Assembly (NCBI RefSeq): GCF_000014565.1 | Contig: NC_008268.1 | Span: forward strand, 868,001-932,000 | Source: Rhodococcus jostii RHA1 | GTDB lineage: Bacteria > Actinomycetota > Actinomycetes > Mycobacteriales > Mycobacteriaceae | DNA: 64,000 nucleotides | Direction: 5' to 3' | Shown here: piece by piece, positions 49,523 to 57,148 of the stretch | How the letters are laid out: each line of letters begins with the position of its first letter | How positions within the stretch are numbered: the stretch's first letter is position 1 | Notes under the pieces: generated by a model | The model's database searches: none | What the model was told of the DNA's origin: nothing | What the model saw: the letters and a program-made list of their open reading frames with translations, nothing else | Program-made: the position numbers and the translations under genes

Positions 49523-49845
49523 CCGCCCTGATCGAGGGGCCTTCCGAGGTCGCGGTGGGGCCGGTCAGCGACCTGACGCCGGGCGAAGGCCGGACGTACG
49601 TCGTGCTGAACCGTCAGGTGGCCGTATTCCTGTTGTCGGACGGCACCGTTCGGGCGATGGACGCGGTGTGCCCGCACAAGGGCGGTCCCCTCGCCGACGG
49701 ACAGATCGACGCCACCGGCGTGATGTGCCCGCTCCACCAGTACACGTTCGCCTTCGACACGGGCGCCTGCCTATCCGAGGGTGTGGGCTCGGTCCGCACC
49801 TACTCCGCCTCGGTTCGCGAAGGGTCGGTGGTCGTGTACGTGTGA
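49519..49845 (+). CDS. nirD: Nitrite reductase small subunit
   Basis: The 108-residue Rieske-type protein has Cys51-x-His53 (CPHKGG) and Cys70-x2-His73 (CPLHQY). Here all four ligands are present, so a 2Fe-2S cluster can form; some NirD proteins have lost them. It pairs with NirB. ATG 49519 overlaps the nirB stop. Confidence 0.95.
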   Translation: MTALIEGPSEVAVGPVSDLTPGEGRTYVVLNRQVAVFLLSDGTVRAMDAVCPHKGGPLADGQIDATGVMCPLHQYTFAFDTGACLSEGVGSVRTYSASVREGSVVVYV

Positions 49846-49879
49846 GAGGCCGCTCACCGGCGCTGTGTCCTGATACGGC

Positions 49880-49904
49880 GTGCCTTTCGGGAAAGTCCCG
49901 GCAC
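49880..49904 (+). terminator. Bulged hairpin after nirD
   Basis: GTGCC (49880-49884) pairs with GGCAC (49900-49904), and GGGA (49889-49892) with TCCC (49896-49899), separated by a TTTC bulge. It lies 34 bases after the nirD stop. Confidence 0.45.
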
Positions 49905-49969
49905 CGCTGTCATCATGAGCTCAATGCTGCAGCTGAAGGAGCGCGTCGCATGGACAGATCGCTGGTCGC

Positions 49970-52156
49970 GTGAATACCGTCGCGAGTCCGGAACGGCGAC
50001 GCCGGTCCGGTAGCCGCCCTCCGGTCGGTGTCCAGCCGGCCGAGACGAGGTTCCGCGCGGACATCGAGGGGCTGCGGGCCGTCGCGGTGCTGGCCGTGGT
50101 CCTCTTTCATGCGGGCGTACCCGGAATCGGCGGAGGGTTCGTCGGCGTCGACATCTTCTTCGTCGTCTCGGGGTTTCTCATCACGGGGCTGCTGTGGCGG
50201 AACGTCGCGACCACCGGCCGCGTGCGGTTGGCCGAGTTCTATGGTGCGCGGGCCCGCAGGCTGCTGCCCGCCGGGTGCATCGTGCTGGTGGCCACTGCGA
50301 TCGGTGCGGCCCTGCTCCTGCCCCCTCTGCAGGCCCGCGCGGTCCTCGGTGACGGGATCGCCGGTGCGCTGTACGTCGGCAACTACCGGTTCGCCCTGCA
50401 CGGCACCGACTATCTGGCCGCCGACGCGCCCCCGTCACCGTTCCAGCACTACTGGTCGCTCGGCGTGGAAGAGCAGTTCTACCTGCTGTGGCCGGCGCTG
50501 ATCATCGGGGTCGCCTGGCTCGTCCGGCGCAGGACACGGCGCCTCGACGCGGATGAAACACCGTCGACGATCCCGTATCTGATCGTGCTCGCCGTGGTCG
50601 CGGCAGTGTCGTTCGCGGTCTCGCTCGACTGGACCAGCACACTCCCGCCGTGGGCGTTCTTCTCGTTGCCCGCCCGCGCCTGGGAACTGGCCGCGGGCGG
50701 GTTGGTCGCCCTGTCGGTTCGGCACTGGCAGCGGCTGCCGTCGGTGGTCGCCGCCGCAGCCGGGTGGACGGGTTTCGCGCTGATCGTCGTCGCCTGTGTT
50801 CGACTCGGTGAGACGACGCCCTACCCCGGAACCGCCGCGCTGGTGCCGGTCGCCGGCACGGTGCTGGTGATCGGGGCGGGGTGTGCCGCGCCCCGGCTGG
50901 GGGTCGGGCGGAGCCTGTCGCTGCCGCCGATGCGGGCGGTCGGTCGGGTGTCCTATTCCTGGTACCTGTGGCACTGGCCGGTGCTGCTGCTCGCGCCGAT
51001 CGTGCTCGGCCGCTCGCTCGACCTGACCGATCGTCTGGCGATGGTCATGGTGTCCGCGGGTCTGGCCGGACTGACACTGGTCCTGGTCGAGAATCCCGTC
51101 CGCTTCGCTGCTCCGCTGCGTCGTTCGGCCTCGCGCAGCCTTGTACTCGGCGGCGCCGTCACCGCCATCGCTGTCTGTGCGGCACTGGTGCTGCTGATCG
51201 CGCGGCCGGTTCCGGTCGGACACGGAGCCGCGGCCACAGCCCTCACCGTCTCTGCGCCGGCCGAATCGGCGCCTACCGCAGTCGATCCGCGCGACGCGGC
51301 GGTGCAGGACATGACCGCGCAGGTGCAGACGGCGGTCGCGGAATCGGCAGGGCTGCAAGCGGTCCCGTCGAATCTGTCTCCACCGCTCGCCGACGCGCCG
51401 GCAGACAAGCCGGAGGTGTTCGTCAACGGCTGTGTGCGGTCGTGGCTCGAAGTGGGTCAGGGCGAGTGCGCGTCGGGGGACGTGGCGTCTCCGACGACGG
51501 TGGCGCTGGTCGGCGATTCGCATGCCGCGATGTGGGCCCCGGCATTCGAATCGGCCGCCGAGCAGAATCATTGGCGGCTCGAGACGATGGGCAAGGTCAC
51601 CTGCCCGCTCCTCGACCTCCCACTCACCAGCCCCTACCTCGGGCGGGAATACACCGAGTGCGAGCAGTGGCGCGGCGAGATCGTCGACCGTTTGCGGACC
51701 GAACGGCCCCGGTTGGTCGTGCTGAGCATGTCTCGGCGGTACGGCGCCGATTTCGGTTTCACCGTCTACGGTCAGGCATGGCTCGACAGCCTGACCCGGC
51801 TGGTCACGGAACTGCGGGCCACGGGCGCGGCCGTCCTCGTCCTCGGACCGATCCCGGATCCGCAGTCGACCGTGCCGACGTGCCTGTCCGCCCACCTGGA
51901 CGACGCGACCGCCTGCTCGCCGCCCCGGCCTGTCGCGGTGAACGACGCCGGCGTCGCGGCCGAGGCGGTGGCCACCGCGGCAGGCGGCGGACGGTACGCC
52001 GACCTCACCGCCCTGTTCTGCACCACCGAGCGCTGCCCCGTCATCGTCGGCAACGACCTCGTGTACCGCGACGACAACCACCTGACCCTCGAACACGCTC
52101 AGGCACTCTCGCCCGTCGTCGCCGCGCTGGCCGACCGGGCACTCGCACCGGGCTGA
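49970..52156 (+). CDS. Acyltransferase-3 / SGNH-hydrolase fusion (OafA-like)
   Basis: The 728-residue protein has an acyltransferase-3 membrane domain of about ten segments (residues 30-410), opening with RFRADIEGLRAVAVLAVVLF and then HAG (the conserved Arg and His). FVGVDIFFVVSGFLITG and YWSLGVEEQFYLLWP follow. A C-terminal SGNH domain has LVGDSHAAMWAP (catalytic Ser) and DDNHLT (Asp and His). Such proteins O-acetylate surface polysaccharides, peptidoglycan or lipids. GTG 49970 is the first in-frame start before the conserved region. The gene stands alone, so the glycan is unknown. Confidence 0.92.
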   Translation: MNTVASPERRRRSGSRPPVGVQPAETRFRADIEGLRAVAVLAVVLFHAGVPGIGGGFVGVDIFFVVSGFLITGLLWRNVATTGRVRLAEFYGARARRLLPAGCIVLVATAIGAALLLPPLQARAVLGDGIAGALYVGNYRFALHGTDYLAADAPPSPFQHYWSLGVEEQFYLLWPALIIGVAWLVRRRTRRLDADETPSTIPYLIVLAVVAAVSFAVSLDWTSTLPPWAFFSLPARAWELAAGGLVALSVRHWQRLPSVVAAAAGWTGFALIVVACVRLGETTPYPGTAALVPVAGTVLVIGAGCAAPRLGVGRSLSLPPMRAVGRVSYSWYLWHWPVLLLAPIVLGRSLDLTDRLAMVMVSAGLAGLTLVLVENPVRFAAPLRRSASRSLVLGGAVTAIAVCAALVLLIARPVPVGHGAAATALTVSAPAESAPTAVDPRDAAVQDMTAQVQTAVAESAGLQAVPSNLSPPLADAPADKPEVFVNGCVRSWLEVGQGECASGDVASPTTVALVGDSHAAMWAPAFESAAEQNHWRLETMGKVTCPLLDLPLTSPYLGREYTECEQWRGEIVDRLRTERPRLVVLSMSRRYGADFGFTVYGQAWLDSLTRLVTELRATGAAVLVLGPIPDPQSTVPTCLSAHLDDATACSPPRPVAVNDAGVAAEAVATAAGGGRYADLTALFCTTERCPVIVGNDLVYRDDNHLTLEHAQALSPVVAALADRALAPG

Positions 52157-52216
52157 GCGGTAGCGAAAGTTCCTGCAATCACATCCGGTTCGGGTGACAC
52201 ATTCGGTTCCTGGACG

Positions 52217-52631
52217 GTGTCTCATGCCGAGAGCACAACAACTGGAGGAGGAATTGTAGCCGGCAATACCTGGATCCCGAAGGCCGAGCTGACCGGCATC
52301 TACGGCGCGGTCGTCAAGCGGATGTCCCGCAAGATGCTCGGCGAGGTGGCCGAGCCGGTCGAGGCCGATGGCGCCAATCGGACGTGTTCACGCCGCTGAG
52401 CGAGACGTGCTCGAGTACGCCGAAGCGATGACCCATACCCCGCCGACGGTCACCGACGAAACGTCAGCCAGGCTGCTCGAGGCGCTCGGCCCGGCCGCGC
52501 TGGTGGAACTGACCGCGTTCATCGCCCTGGCGAATCTCATGACACGCACCAACACCGCGTTCGGCATCGAATCACAGGGCTTCGCGACGGCGTGCGGCCT
52601 GAAGCCCCTCGCCGCACCCTCGACAACGTGA
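52217..52631 (+). pseudogene. Carboxymuconolactone decarboxylase-family remnant
   Basis: Two out-of-frame pieces of one protein remain. The first (52256-52360) encodes WIPKAELTGIYGAVVKRMSR and MLGEVAEPVE, an N-terminus typical of the AhpD/CMD family. It runs directly into TCGGACGTGTTCACGCC, which normally lies about 90-100 codons later. A missing base near 52400 then shifts to the frame that encodes RDVLEYAEAM, PPTVTDET, ALGPAALVELTAFIALAN and the C-terminus FGIESQGFATACGLKPLA. The catalytic Cys-x2-Cys region is lost. The pattern is an internal deletion plus a frameshift, so the gene is dead. Confidence 0.78.
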
Positions 52632-52632
52632 G

Positions 52633-52658
52633 CGACGTCGAAATGTCAGCCGACGTCG
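52633..52658. terminator. Hairpin between the remnant and the DUF3224 gene
   Basis: CGACGTCG occurs at 52633-52640 and 52651-52658; being self-complementary, the copies can pair around a 10-base loop. It spans the convergent junction. Confidence 0.4.
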
Positions 52659-53086
52659 TACGACAGTACGAATTCGTAGCCGCTGTCATCGGGCCCCGCG
52701 ATGGACAGGTCCGCGCTGCCGCGTAGGTCGACCAGACCGCCGGTGCCCATACCCGGCACCACCTCGATCCGGGCCGACACCGAACCCTGATCCTGGCTGC
52801 CGATGTGCTGGAACACGCACGTCCCGTCGTGCCCGCCGATCGAGCCCTCGAAACGCTCGAGACCGAGCACCGGCGCGGCATCGGCCTTGTACGCGATCAG
52901 ATAGACCACGGTGCTCGTTCCCTCGATGTCCCCGGAGTACGAGTACGCGACGGTCGCTCGGTTGGCTCCGCGCGTGGGGTAGTAGGTGTCGCCGGCGGTC
53001 GTGCCTTCGCCGTCGATGTCGACGATCACCGATTCCGACCACGCGGCGATGGAGAACTTGCCTCGTGCAGTGTGTGAGTAGCTCAT
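52646..53086 (-). CDS. DUF3224 family protein
   Basis: The 146-residue protein has the AllH/DUF3224 beta-barrel pattern: ARGKFSIAAWSESVIVDIDG at the N-terminus, SYSGDIEGTSTVVYLIAY in the middle, and GLERFEGSIGGHDGTCVFQH later. No enzyme activity is established. ATG 53086 lies 8 bases after a TAGAGT box on the minus strand (53095-53100). It is divergent from an AraC-type regulator, which probably controls it. Confidence 0.85.
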   Translation of the reverse strand: MSYSHTARGKFSIAAWSESVIVDIDGEGTTAGDTYYPTRGANRATVAYSYSGDIEGTSTVVYLIAYKADAAPVLGLERFEGSIGGHDGTCVFQHIGSQDQGSVSARIEVVPGMGTGGLVDLRGSADLSIAGPDDSGYEFVLSYDVG

Positions 53087-53094
53087 GACACGTG

Positions 53095-53100
53095 ACTCTA
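53095..53100 (-). promoter_or_regulatory. -10 element TAGAGT for the DUF3224 gene
   Basis: TAGAGT on the minus strand ends 8 bases before the ATG at 53086, so a very short or absent leader is expected. Confidence 0.4.
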
Positions 53101-53104
53101 GGTA

Positions 53105-53138
53105 CGCGACAGCGTGCGGTTCTTGAACATTCGCGACA
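53105..53138. promoter_or_regulatory. Paired CGCGACA sites and GTTC-TT-GAAC palindrome
   Basis: CGCGACA occurs at 53105-53111 and 53132-53138 in direct orientation, flanking the inverted repeat 53119-53128. Direct half-sites suit AraC-family binding between the divergent genes. Confidence 0.3.
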
Positions 53139-53139
53139 C

Positions 53140-53145
53140 TAGGAT
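53140..53145 (+). promoter_or_regulatory. -10 element TAGGAT for the AraC-type gene
   Basis: TAGGAT ends exactly 6 bases before the ATG at 53152, fitting a leaderless message. Confidence 0.55.
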
Positions 53146-53151
53146 GAGCGA

Positions 53152-53952
53152 ATGCCGACTGTGCCGGGACACCCCGAGGCGATCGTCCGCCCGACGGCCG
53201 CCGCACCGGGGTTCGAGGTCGAACGGGTCGCTCCCCGAGAGGCTTTGGCCGAGTTCGTCGATTACCACTGGCTGGTGAGGTGGTCGGTGCCGACGCCCCA
53301 TCGACAGCAGGTGGTGCCCCAGCCCCGCGTTCATGTCGCTGCCGAGGACGGACAGTTGCTGGTGCACGGGATCTCCCGGTCGCCGTTCTACCGAACATTG
53401 ACCGGGAACGGTCACGTGCTGGGAGCCGCCTTCCACGCCGGAGGGTTCCGGCCTCTGCTCAACGGCAGTGTCGGCGCGATCTCGGGAACCGTCCAGCCCG
53501 GTCGGCATCTGCTCGCCGGTGACGATCGCCCGGTCGCGGAGCGGATCCTCGCCGGCACGGACAGCGCGGAGATGATCGACGCCTTCGAGCGATACCTTCT
53601 CCGCACCGATCCCGTTCCGGATCCGACGGGACGGGAGATCACAGCCCTGGTGGGCGACGCCCAGTGCAACCGCGACATCGTCCGGGCAGACCAGCTCGCC
53701 GCACATGCCGGCTGCAGTCTGCGCACCCTGCAACGGCTGTTCACCGAGTACGTCGGTATCGGCCCGAAGTGGGTGATCCAGCGATTCCGCATCCTCGACG
53801 CGGCCGGCGCCGCGCACTCGGGCGAGAGGATCGACTGGTCGGCGCTCGCCTACGAACTGGGGTTCAGCGACCAGGCTCACCTGACCCGTGTCTTCACTCA
53901 CGTGGTCGGGACACCACCGGCCACCTATCAGCGCACTCACGGCCTGCTGTAG
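53152..53952 (+). CDS. AraC-family transcriptional regulator
   Basis: The 266-residue protein has an N-terminal sensing domain of the DUF6597 type (YHWLVRWSVPTPHRQQVVPQ, then GAAFHAGGFRPLL). A C-terminal AraC double helix-turn-helix follows: RADQLAAHAGCSLRTLQRLF and WSALAYELGFSDQAHLTRVF, then GTPPATYQ. It is divergent from the DUF3224 gene, with 65 bases between the two starts, and so is a likely regulator of it. The inducer is unknown. Confidence 0.9.
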   Translation: MPTVPGHPEAIVRPTAAAPGFEVERVAPREALAEFVDYHWLVRWSVPTPHRQQVVPQPRVHVAAEDGQLLVHGISRSPFYRTLTGNGHVLGAAFHAGGFRPLLNGSVGAISGTVQPGRHLLAGDDRPVAERILAGTDSAEMIDAFERYLLRTDPVPDPTGREITALVGDAQCNRDIVRADQLAAHAGCSLRTLQRLFTEYVGIGPKWVIQRFRILDAAGAAHSGERIDWSALAYELGFSDQAHLTRVFTHVVGTPPATYQRTHGLL

Positions 53953-53959
53953 CGCGGCC

Positions 53960-53989
53960 GGGCTCGGTTCACTTCGCGAAGCCGAGCCC
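53960..53989. terminator. Hairpin between the AraC and HhH genes
   Basis: GGGCTCGG at 53960-53967 pairs with CCGAGCCC at 53982-53989 around 14 bases. It lies at the convergent junction and overlaps the last codons of the HhH gene. Confidence 0.5.
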
Positions 53990-54181
53990 CCGCTCCGCGA
54001 GTTCCTCCTCGAGGATTCGGATCGCCTTCGGTCCGACGCCGTGGATCTTCAACAGTTCCTTGGCGGTGACCGTCGTCAGTTGATCGAAACGCGTATAGCC
54101 GTGGGACGCGAGCTCACGCCGGGAGACCTTCCCCATGCTTGCCGGAAACTCTGTCTGACCTGTGGTGTCGGAAGTCGACAT
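53969..54181 (-). CDS. Small helix-hairpin-helix protein
   Basis: The 70-residue protein resembles the RNA polymerase alpha C-terminal domain/DUF4332-type fold. ASHGYTRFDQLTTVTAKELL leads into the HhH hairpin KIHGVGPKAIRILEEEL. Such small proteins probably bind nucleic acid without sequence preference. It lies 11 bases downstream of the XRE-cupin gene and is probably co-transcribed with it. Function unknown. Confidence 0.8.
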   Translation of the reverse strand: MSTSDTTGQTEFPASMGKVSRRELASHGYTRFDQLTTVTAKELLKIHGVGPKAIRILEEELAERGLGFAK

Positions 54182-54192
54182 GTCCGTCCTTT

Positions 54193-54774
54193 CTACTCGT
54201 TGCGCTCGGCGTGCAGGTGGGCACGCTCCCCGTCGTGGTCGAAGATCGTGAGGATCTCGACGGGACCGTCGTGGGCGCCGATGGAGTGCGGCACCATGGT
54301 CGAGAACTCCGCTGCGGCACCGGCTTCGACAAGTATGGTTCGCTCACCGAGCTGCAGGCGGGCCGTCCCAGACAGCACCGTGAACCACTCGTGGCCGGGG
54401 TGCACACTCACATGCTCGGGGCCGGCGGGCCGATCGGGGGTGATGCGCATCTTCGCCACGGTCGCGCCGTGGAGCGCGCGTTCGCGGGACAGCAGCCAGA
54501 TCGTCAGGCCTCTCGTGTGTTCGGGCTGCGGCCGGATCACCACGTCCTCGTCCTCGACGGACTCGACGAGCTGATCGAGCGTGGTGCCGAGGGCCCGCGC
54601 GATCGGGACCAGTTGGTCGAGGGCGATCCTGCGGTGGCCGGTCTCGATGCGGCTCAGCGTGGACGGACTGAGAAAGCAGCGCGCAGCGAGCACGTCCAGT
54701 GACCAGCCGCGGGCCAGCCGAAGCCCCCTGATGCGTTGACGGATCACGCTGTCCAACCCGACTTCTTGCGTCAT
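54193..54774 (-). CDS. XRE-family regulator with cupin sensor domain
   Basis: The 193-residue protein has a helix-turn-helix (LRLARGWSLDVLAARCFLS, then SPSTLSRIETGHR) at residues 15-50. A C-terminal cupin has HPGHEWFTVLSGTARLQLG and a later AEFSTMVPHSIGAHDG, whose histidines could bind a metal. The ATG at 54774 is chosen over an in-frame start 54 bases upstream because a TACACT -10 box ends 7 bases before it. It is divergent from the His-rich methyltransferase gene and probably regulates it and itself. Confidence 0.9.
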   Translation of the reverse strand: MTQEVGLDSVIRQRIRGLRLARGWSLDVLAARCFLSPSTLSRIETGHRRIALDQLVPIARALGTTLDQLVESVEDEDVVIRPQPEHTRGLTIWLLSRERALHGATVAKMRITPDRPAGPEHVSVHPGHEWFTVLSGTARLQLGERTILVEAGAAAEFSTMVPHSIGAHDGPVEILTIFDHDGERAHLHAERNE

Positions 54775-54781
54775 AGGCAAG

Positions 54782-54787
54782 AGTGTA
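54782..54787 (-). promoter_or_regulatory. -10 element TACACT for the XRE-cupin gene
   Basis: TACACT on the minus strand ends 7 bases before the ATG at 54774. The palindrome at 54788-54800 abuts it. Confidence 0.55.
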
Positions 54788-54800
54788 TGCGTGCAACGCA
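54788..54800. promoter_or_regulatory. Operator-like palindrome TGCGT-GCA-ACGCA
   Basis: Perfect 5-bp arms with a 3-base centre lie between the divergent -10 boxes and touch that of the XRE gene. This is a good candidate for the regulator's own binding site. Confidence 0.45.
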
Positions 54801-54809
54801 GGGTGTGGC

Positions 54810-54815
54810 TAGCCT
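54810..54815 (+). promoter_or_regulatory. -10 element TAGCCT for the methyltransferase gene
   Basis: TAGCCT ends exactly 6 bases before the ATG at 54822. GGAG between them could alternatively serve as a ribosome site. Confidence 0.5.
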
Positions 54816-54821
54816 GGAGCC

Positions 54822-55673
54822 ATGACACAGCATTCCCATCACCACAGCAGTCACCACGGCGGGCACACTCCCGAGCACGAGGCGGCGCTCGCGGATCTAC
54901 TGGACCTGGACGCCGAGGTGCTCGGGTCCTACCTGGATTCGGTGGCCGAATGGGTCGGACAGCGCACCCGAGACACCCCGCGGCGGGTCGTCGACGTGGG
55001 TGCGGGCACGGGCGTCGGCAGCCTGACCCTGGCTCGACAATTCCCCGCGGCAGAGGTGATCGCGATCGACAGGTCGGAGATGATGCTCACGCGCCTGCGC
55101 ACGGCCGCGCACGGGCAGGGGCTGGCCGGCCGAGTGAGCGTCGTGCACGCCGATCTGAATGTCGCCTGGCCGGCAGTGGGCGCGGCGGACGTCGTGTGGG
55201 CAGCCTCCTCGTTGCACGAGGTCGCCGACCCCGACCGGGTGCTCCAGGACATGTACGGCGCGCTGAACACCGGCGGCGTGCTGGTGGTCGTCGAAATGGA
55301 CGCGCTGCCGCGCCTCCTGCCGGACGACCTCGGCCTGGGCCGCCCTGGCCTGGAGACGCGCTGCCACGAAGCCTTGGCGCGATTGGACTGGAACGCGCAC
55401 CCGAACTGGCGGACCCACGTGGAACGGGCCGGTTTCGTAGACGTCGAGGAGCGCAGTTTCACCAGCGAGGCAACCCCGGCCCCGCCGAGCACCGGACTCT
55501 ATGCACAGAATTTCCTGCGCCGCATTCGCTCCGCGCTCGACGGACAACTTGCCGCCGACGACCGCGACACTCTCGATCACCTTCTCGCGGACGACAACCC
55601 CGACAGCGTCCTGCACCGAGGGGATCTGACGGTGCGGGGCAGCCGGACCGTCTGGATCGCCCGACGCCCCTGA
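54822..55673 (+). CDS. SAM-dependent methyltransferase with His-rich N-terminus
   Basis: The 283-residue protein begins MTQHSHHHSSHHGGH, seven of the first fifteen residues being His. A class I methyltransferase domain follows, with VVDVGAGTGVGSLTLA as the SAM site, VIAIDRSEMML as motif II, and VWAASSLHEVADPDRVL. The His cluster may bind or store a divalent metal, or be incidental. The gene is divergent from the XRE-cupin regulator and ends before a clear hairpin. The methyl acceptor is unknown; similar domains act on small molecules. Confidence 0.88.
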   Translation: MTQHSHHHSSHHGGHTPEHEAALADLLDLDAEVLGSYLDSVAEWVGQRTRDTPRRVVDVGAGTGVGSLTLARQFPAAEVIAIDRSEMMLTRLRTAAHGQGLAGRVSVVHADLNVAWPAVGAADVVWAASSLHEVADPDRVLQDMYGALNTGGVLVVVEMDALPRLLPDDLGLGRPGLETRCHEALARLDWNAHPNWRTHVERAGFVDVEERSFTSEATPAPPSTGLYAQNFLRRIRSALDGQLAADDRDTLDHLLADDNPDSVLHRGDLTVRGSRTVWIARRP

Positions 55674-55678
55674 ACCGC

Positions 55679-55709
55679 CGGACGGAGTGGAACTCCCTCA
55701 CGCCGTCCG
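55679..55709 (+). terminator. Hairpin after the methyltransferase gene
   Basis: CGGACGG at 55679-55685 pairs with CCGTCCG at 55703-55709 around 17 bases, 5 bases after the stop codon. Confidence 0.5.
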
Positions 55710-55763
55710 TGCCTGCGGCAACCGGCTCACCTGGAAGTGGTGAGTTGCGGCGGGATCGGACCC

Positions 55764-55790
55764 CTCGGCGAGGCTCGGAACCTTGCCGAG
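55764..55790 (+). terminator. 10-bp hairpin upstream of the winged-helix gene
   Basis: CTCGGCGAGG at 55764-55773 pairs with CCTTGCCGAG at 55781-55790, with one G-U pair and a 7-base loop. A T-rich run follows. It is either a second terminator or an insulator before the next promoter. Confidence 0.5.
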
Positions 55791-55832
55791 ATCATTCGGT
55801 GTATTTTGCGGTTCCGTCTCGGACCGATTCAG

Positions 55833-55838
55833 TAGACT
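55833..55838 (+). promoter_or_regulatory. -10 element TAGACT for the winged-helix gene
   Basis: TAGACT ends exactly 6 bases before the GTG at 55845, fitting a leaderless message. Confidence 0.55.
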
Positions 55839-55844
55839 GACGAT

Positions 55845-56966
55845 GTGCCGAATCAGGAAAACGCCGAATTCGCAGGCAGCGAGCCGAAGGTGCCGTTCCC
55901 CAAGCCGGAACGCGACATCGATCTCTACCGCCGGGCGATCGCCACCCTCCAGGCCGCCCTCCCCCACGGCTGGACGTTGACGTCCGGAAAGTCCCGCTCC
56001 CTCGCCGACGCACCGGAACGGTTGCTGGTCGGCGCACCCAACGGCGAGGTGGCGTCCTTCTCCGTCATCCCCGCCCGGGGGGTGCTCGCCGGGGACGCCG
56101 CCCGGTTCGCCGACGGATTGTCCGGATCCGATCGCGGATTCGTTTGCGCCCGTTACCTTTCCGAGCCGGTTCGCCGTCAACTCGACGCCAGGGGTCTCTC
56201 CTACGCCGATGCGACGGGCAACACCTCCCTGGCGGCGGACCGGCCTGCGATCTGGGTGCGCGACCGCGGCGCGGACGCCGACCCGTGGCGTGGCCCCGGC
56301 CGTCCGGCCGCCCAGCTGACCGGCGATCCCGCCGCCCGGGTCGTGCGCGCCCTCGCCGATCATTCGGGTCAGCTGACGGTTCCCGAACTCGTCCGACTGT
56401 CCGGCGCGTCCACCGGCGCGACCTATCGGGTGGTGGAAACCCTGGAGGAACGCGATCTGCTCGAACGACTCCCCCGTGGCCCCATCACCAGCGTCCGGTG
56501 GCAGCAGATGCTGCGCGCCTGGAGCAGTGACTCGAGTTTCAAGGACTGCCCCACCGTCGGCTACTTCGCACCCGAGGGAGTGCAGTCGTTCGTCGCGAAA
56601 CTCGGAAAGGTCTCCGGCCACCTCTACGCGGTGACCGGCTCACTCGCCGCGGCGGCGTTCGTCGAATACGCGCCGGCGCATCAGGTCCAGATCTACGCCG
56701 ACCACGGCGAAGCGCTGGCCGGCGCACTCGAGCTACGCCCCGTCGATCAGGGTGCCAACGTCCTCGTCGCCACGCCCCGATCGGCTGCGGTCTTCGAGCG
56801 CACCCTGTTCCGCGACAACGTTCGTCTGGTCGCCCCGGCCCAGGCCTTCGCGGATCTTCTCGCCGGCACCGGTCGTCATCCGCAGGAGGCGGAGCACCTC
56901 CTCGACTGGATGACCGAGAACGTGACCGAGTGGAGAACAACCCTCGGCGCACCGACCGTTACCTGA
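55845..56966 (+). CDS. Winged-helix protein, AbiEi-antitoxin-like
   Basis: I do not firmly recognise this 373-residue protein. A winged-helix region lies at about 165-215 (VRALADHSGQLTVPELVRL and SGASTGATYRVVETLEERDL). It is flanked by an N-terminal domain with DATGNTSLAADRPAIWVRDR and a C-terminal domain with LYAVTGSLAAAAFVEYAPA, IYADHGEAL, VLVATPRSAAVF and VRLVAPAQAFADLL. This order resembles AbiEi-type antitoxins and related nucleotidyltransferase-partner regulators. No AbiEii-type toxin is adjacent. GTG 55845 is supported by the TAGACT box. Its position just before the Hsp70-like and Wadjet genes suggests a defence setting, but that is inference. Confidence 0.6.
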   Translation: MPNQENAEFAGSEPKVPFPKPERDIDLYRRAIATLQAALPHGWTLTSGKSRSLADAPERLLVGAPNGEVASFSVIPARGVLAGDAARFADGLSGSDRGFVCARYLSEPVRRQLDARGLSYADATGNTSLAADRPAIWVRDRGADADPWRGPGRPAAQLTGDPAARVVRALADHSGQLTVPELVRLSGASTGATYRVVETLEERDLLERLPRGPITSVRWQQMLRAWSSDSSFKDCPTVGYFAPEGVQSFVAKLGKVSGHLYAVTGSLAAAAFVEYAPAHQVQIYADHGEALAGALELRPVDQGANVLVATPRSAAVFERTLFRDNVRLVAPAQAFADLLAGTGRHPQEAEHLLDWMTENVTEWRTTLGAPTVT

Positions 56967-56980
56967 CCGATCACTCGCCG

Positions 56981-56996
56981 CGGGCGAAAACGCCCG
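56981..56996 (+). terminator. Hairpin CGGGCG-AAAA-CGCCCG
   Basis: A perfect 6-bp stem with a 4-base A loop lies 15 bases after the winged-helix gene's stop and is a likely terminator. Confidence 0.55.
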
Positions 56997-57148
56997 AGTG
57001 TGCGCAACACGACCACGCCACGCCGCGCGTGATGGCGCGCACAAGCGTGCTCGGGTAGCAGGATGTACATCTTGTGGCCTCACCGAGTGAGTCGGAACGG
57101 GCCTGACGGAAGTCGCGATCCGTTCGCAAAACGAATAGGGGTACTTGC

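Noticed and set aside
50435..52225. A 596-codon antisense frame to the acyltransferase
   Set aside because: The membrane and SGNH motifs are on the plus strand; the antisense sequence is Arg/Gln-rich without a domain.
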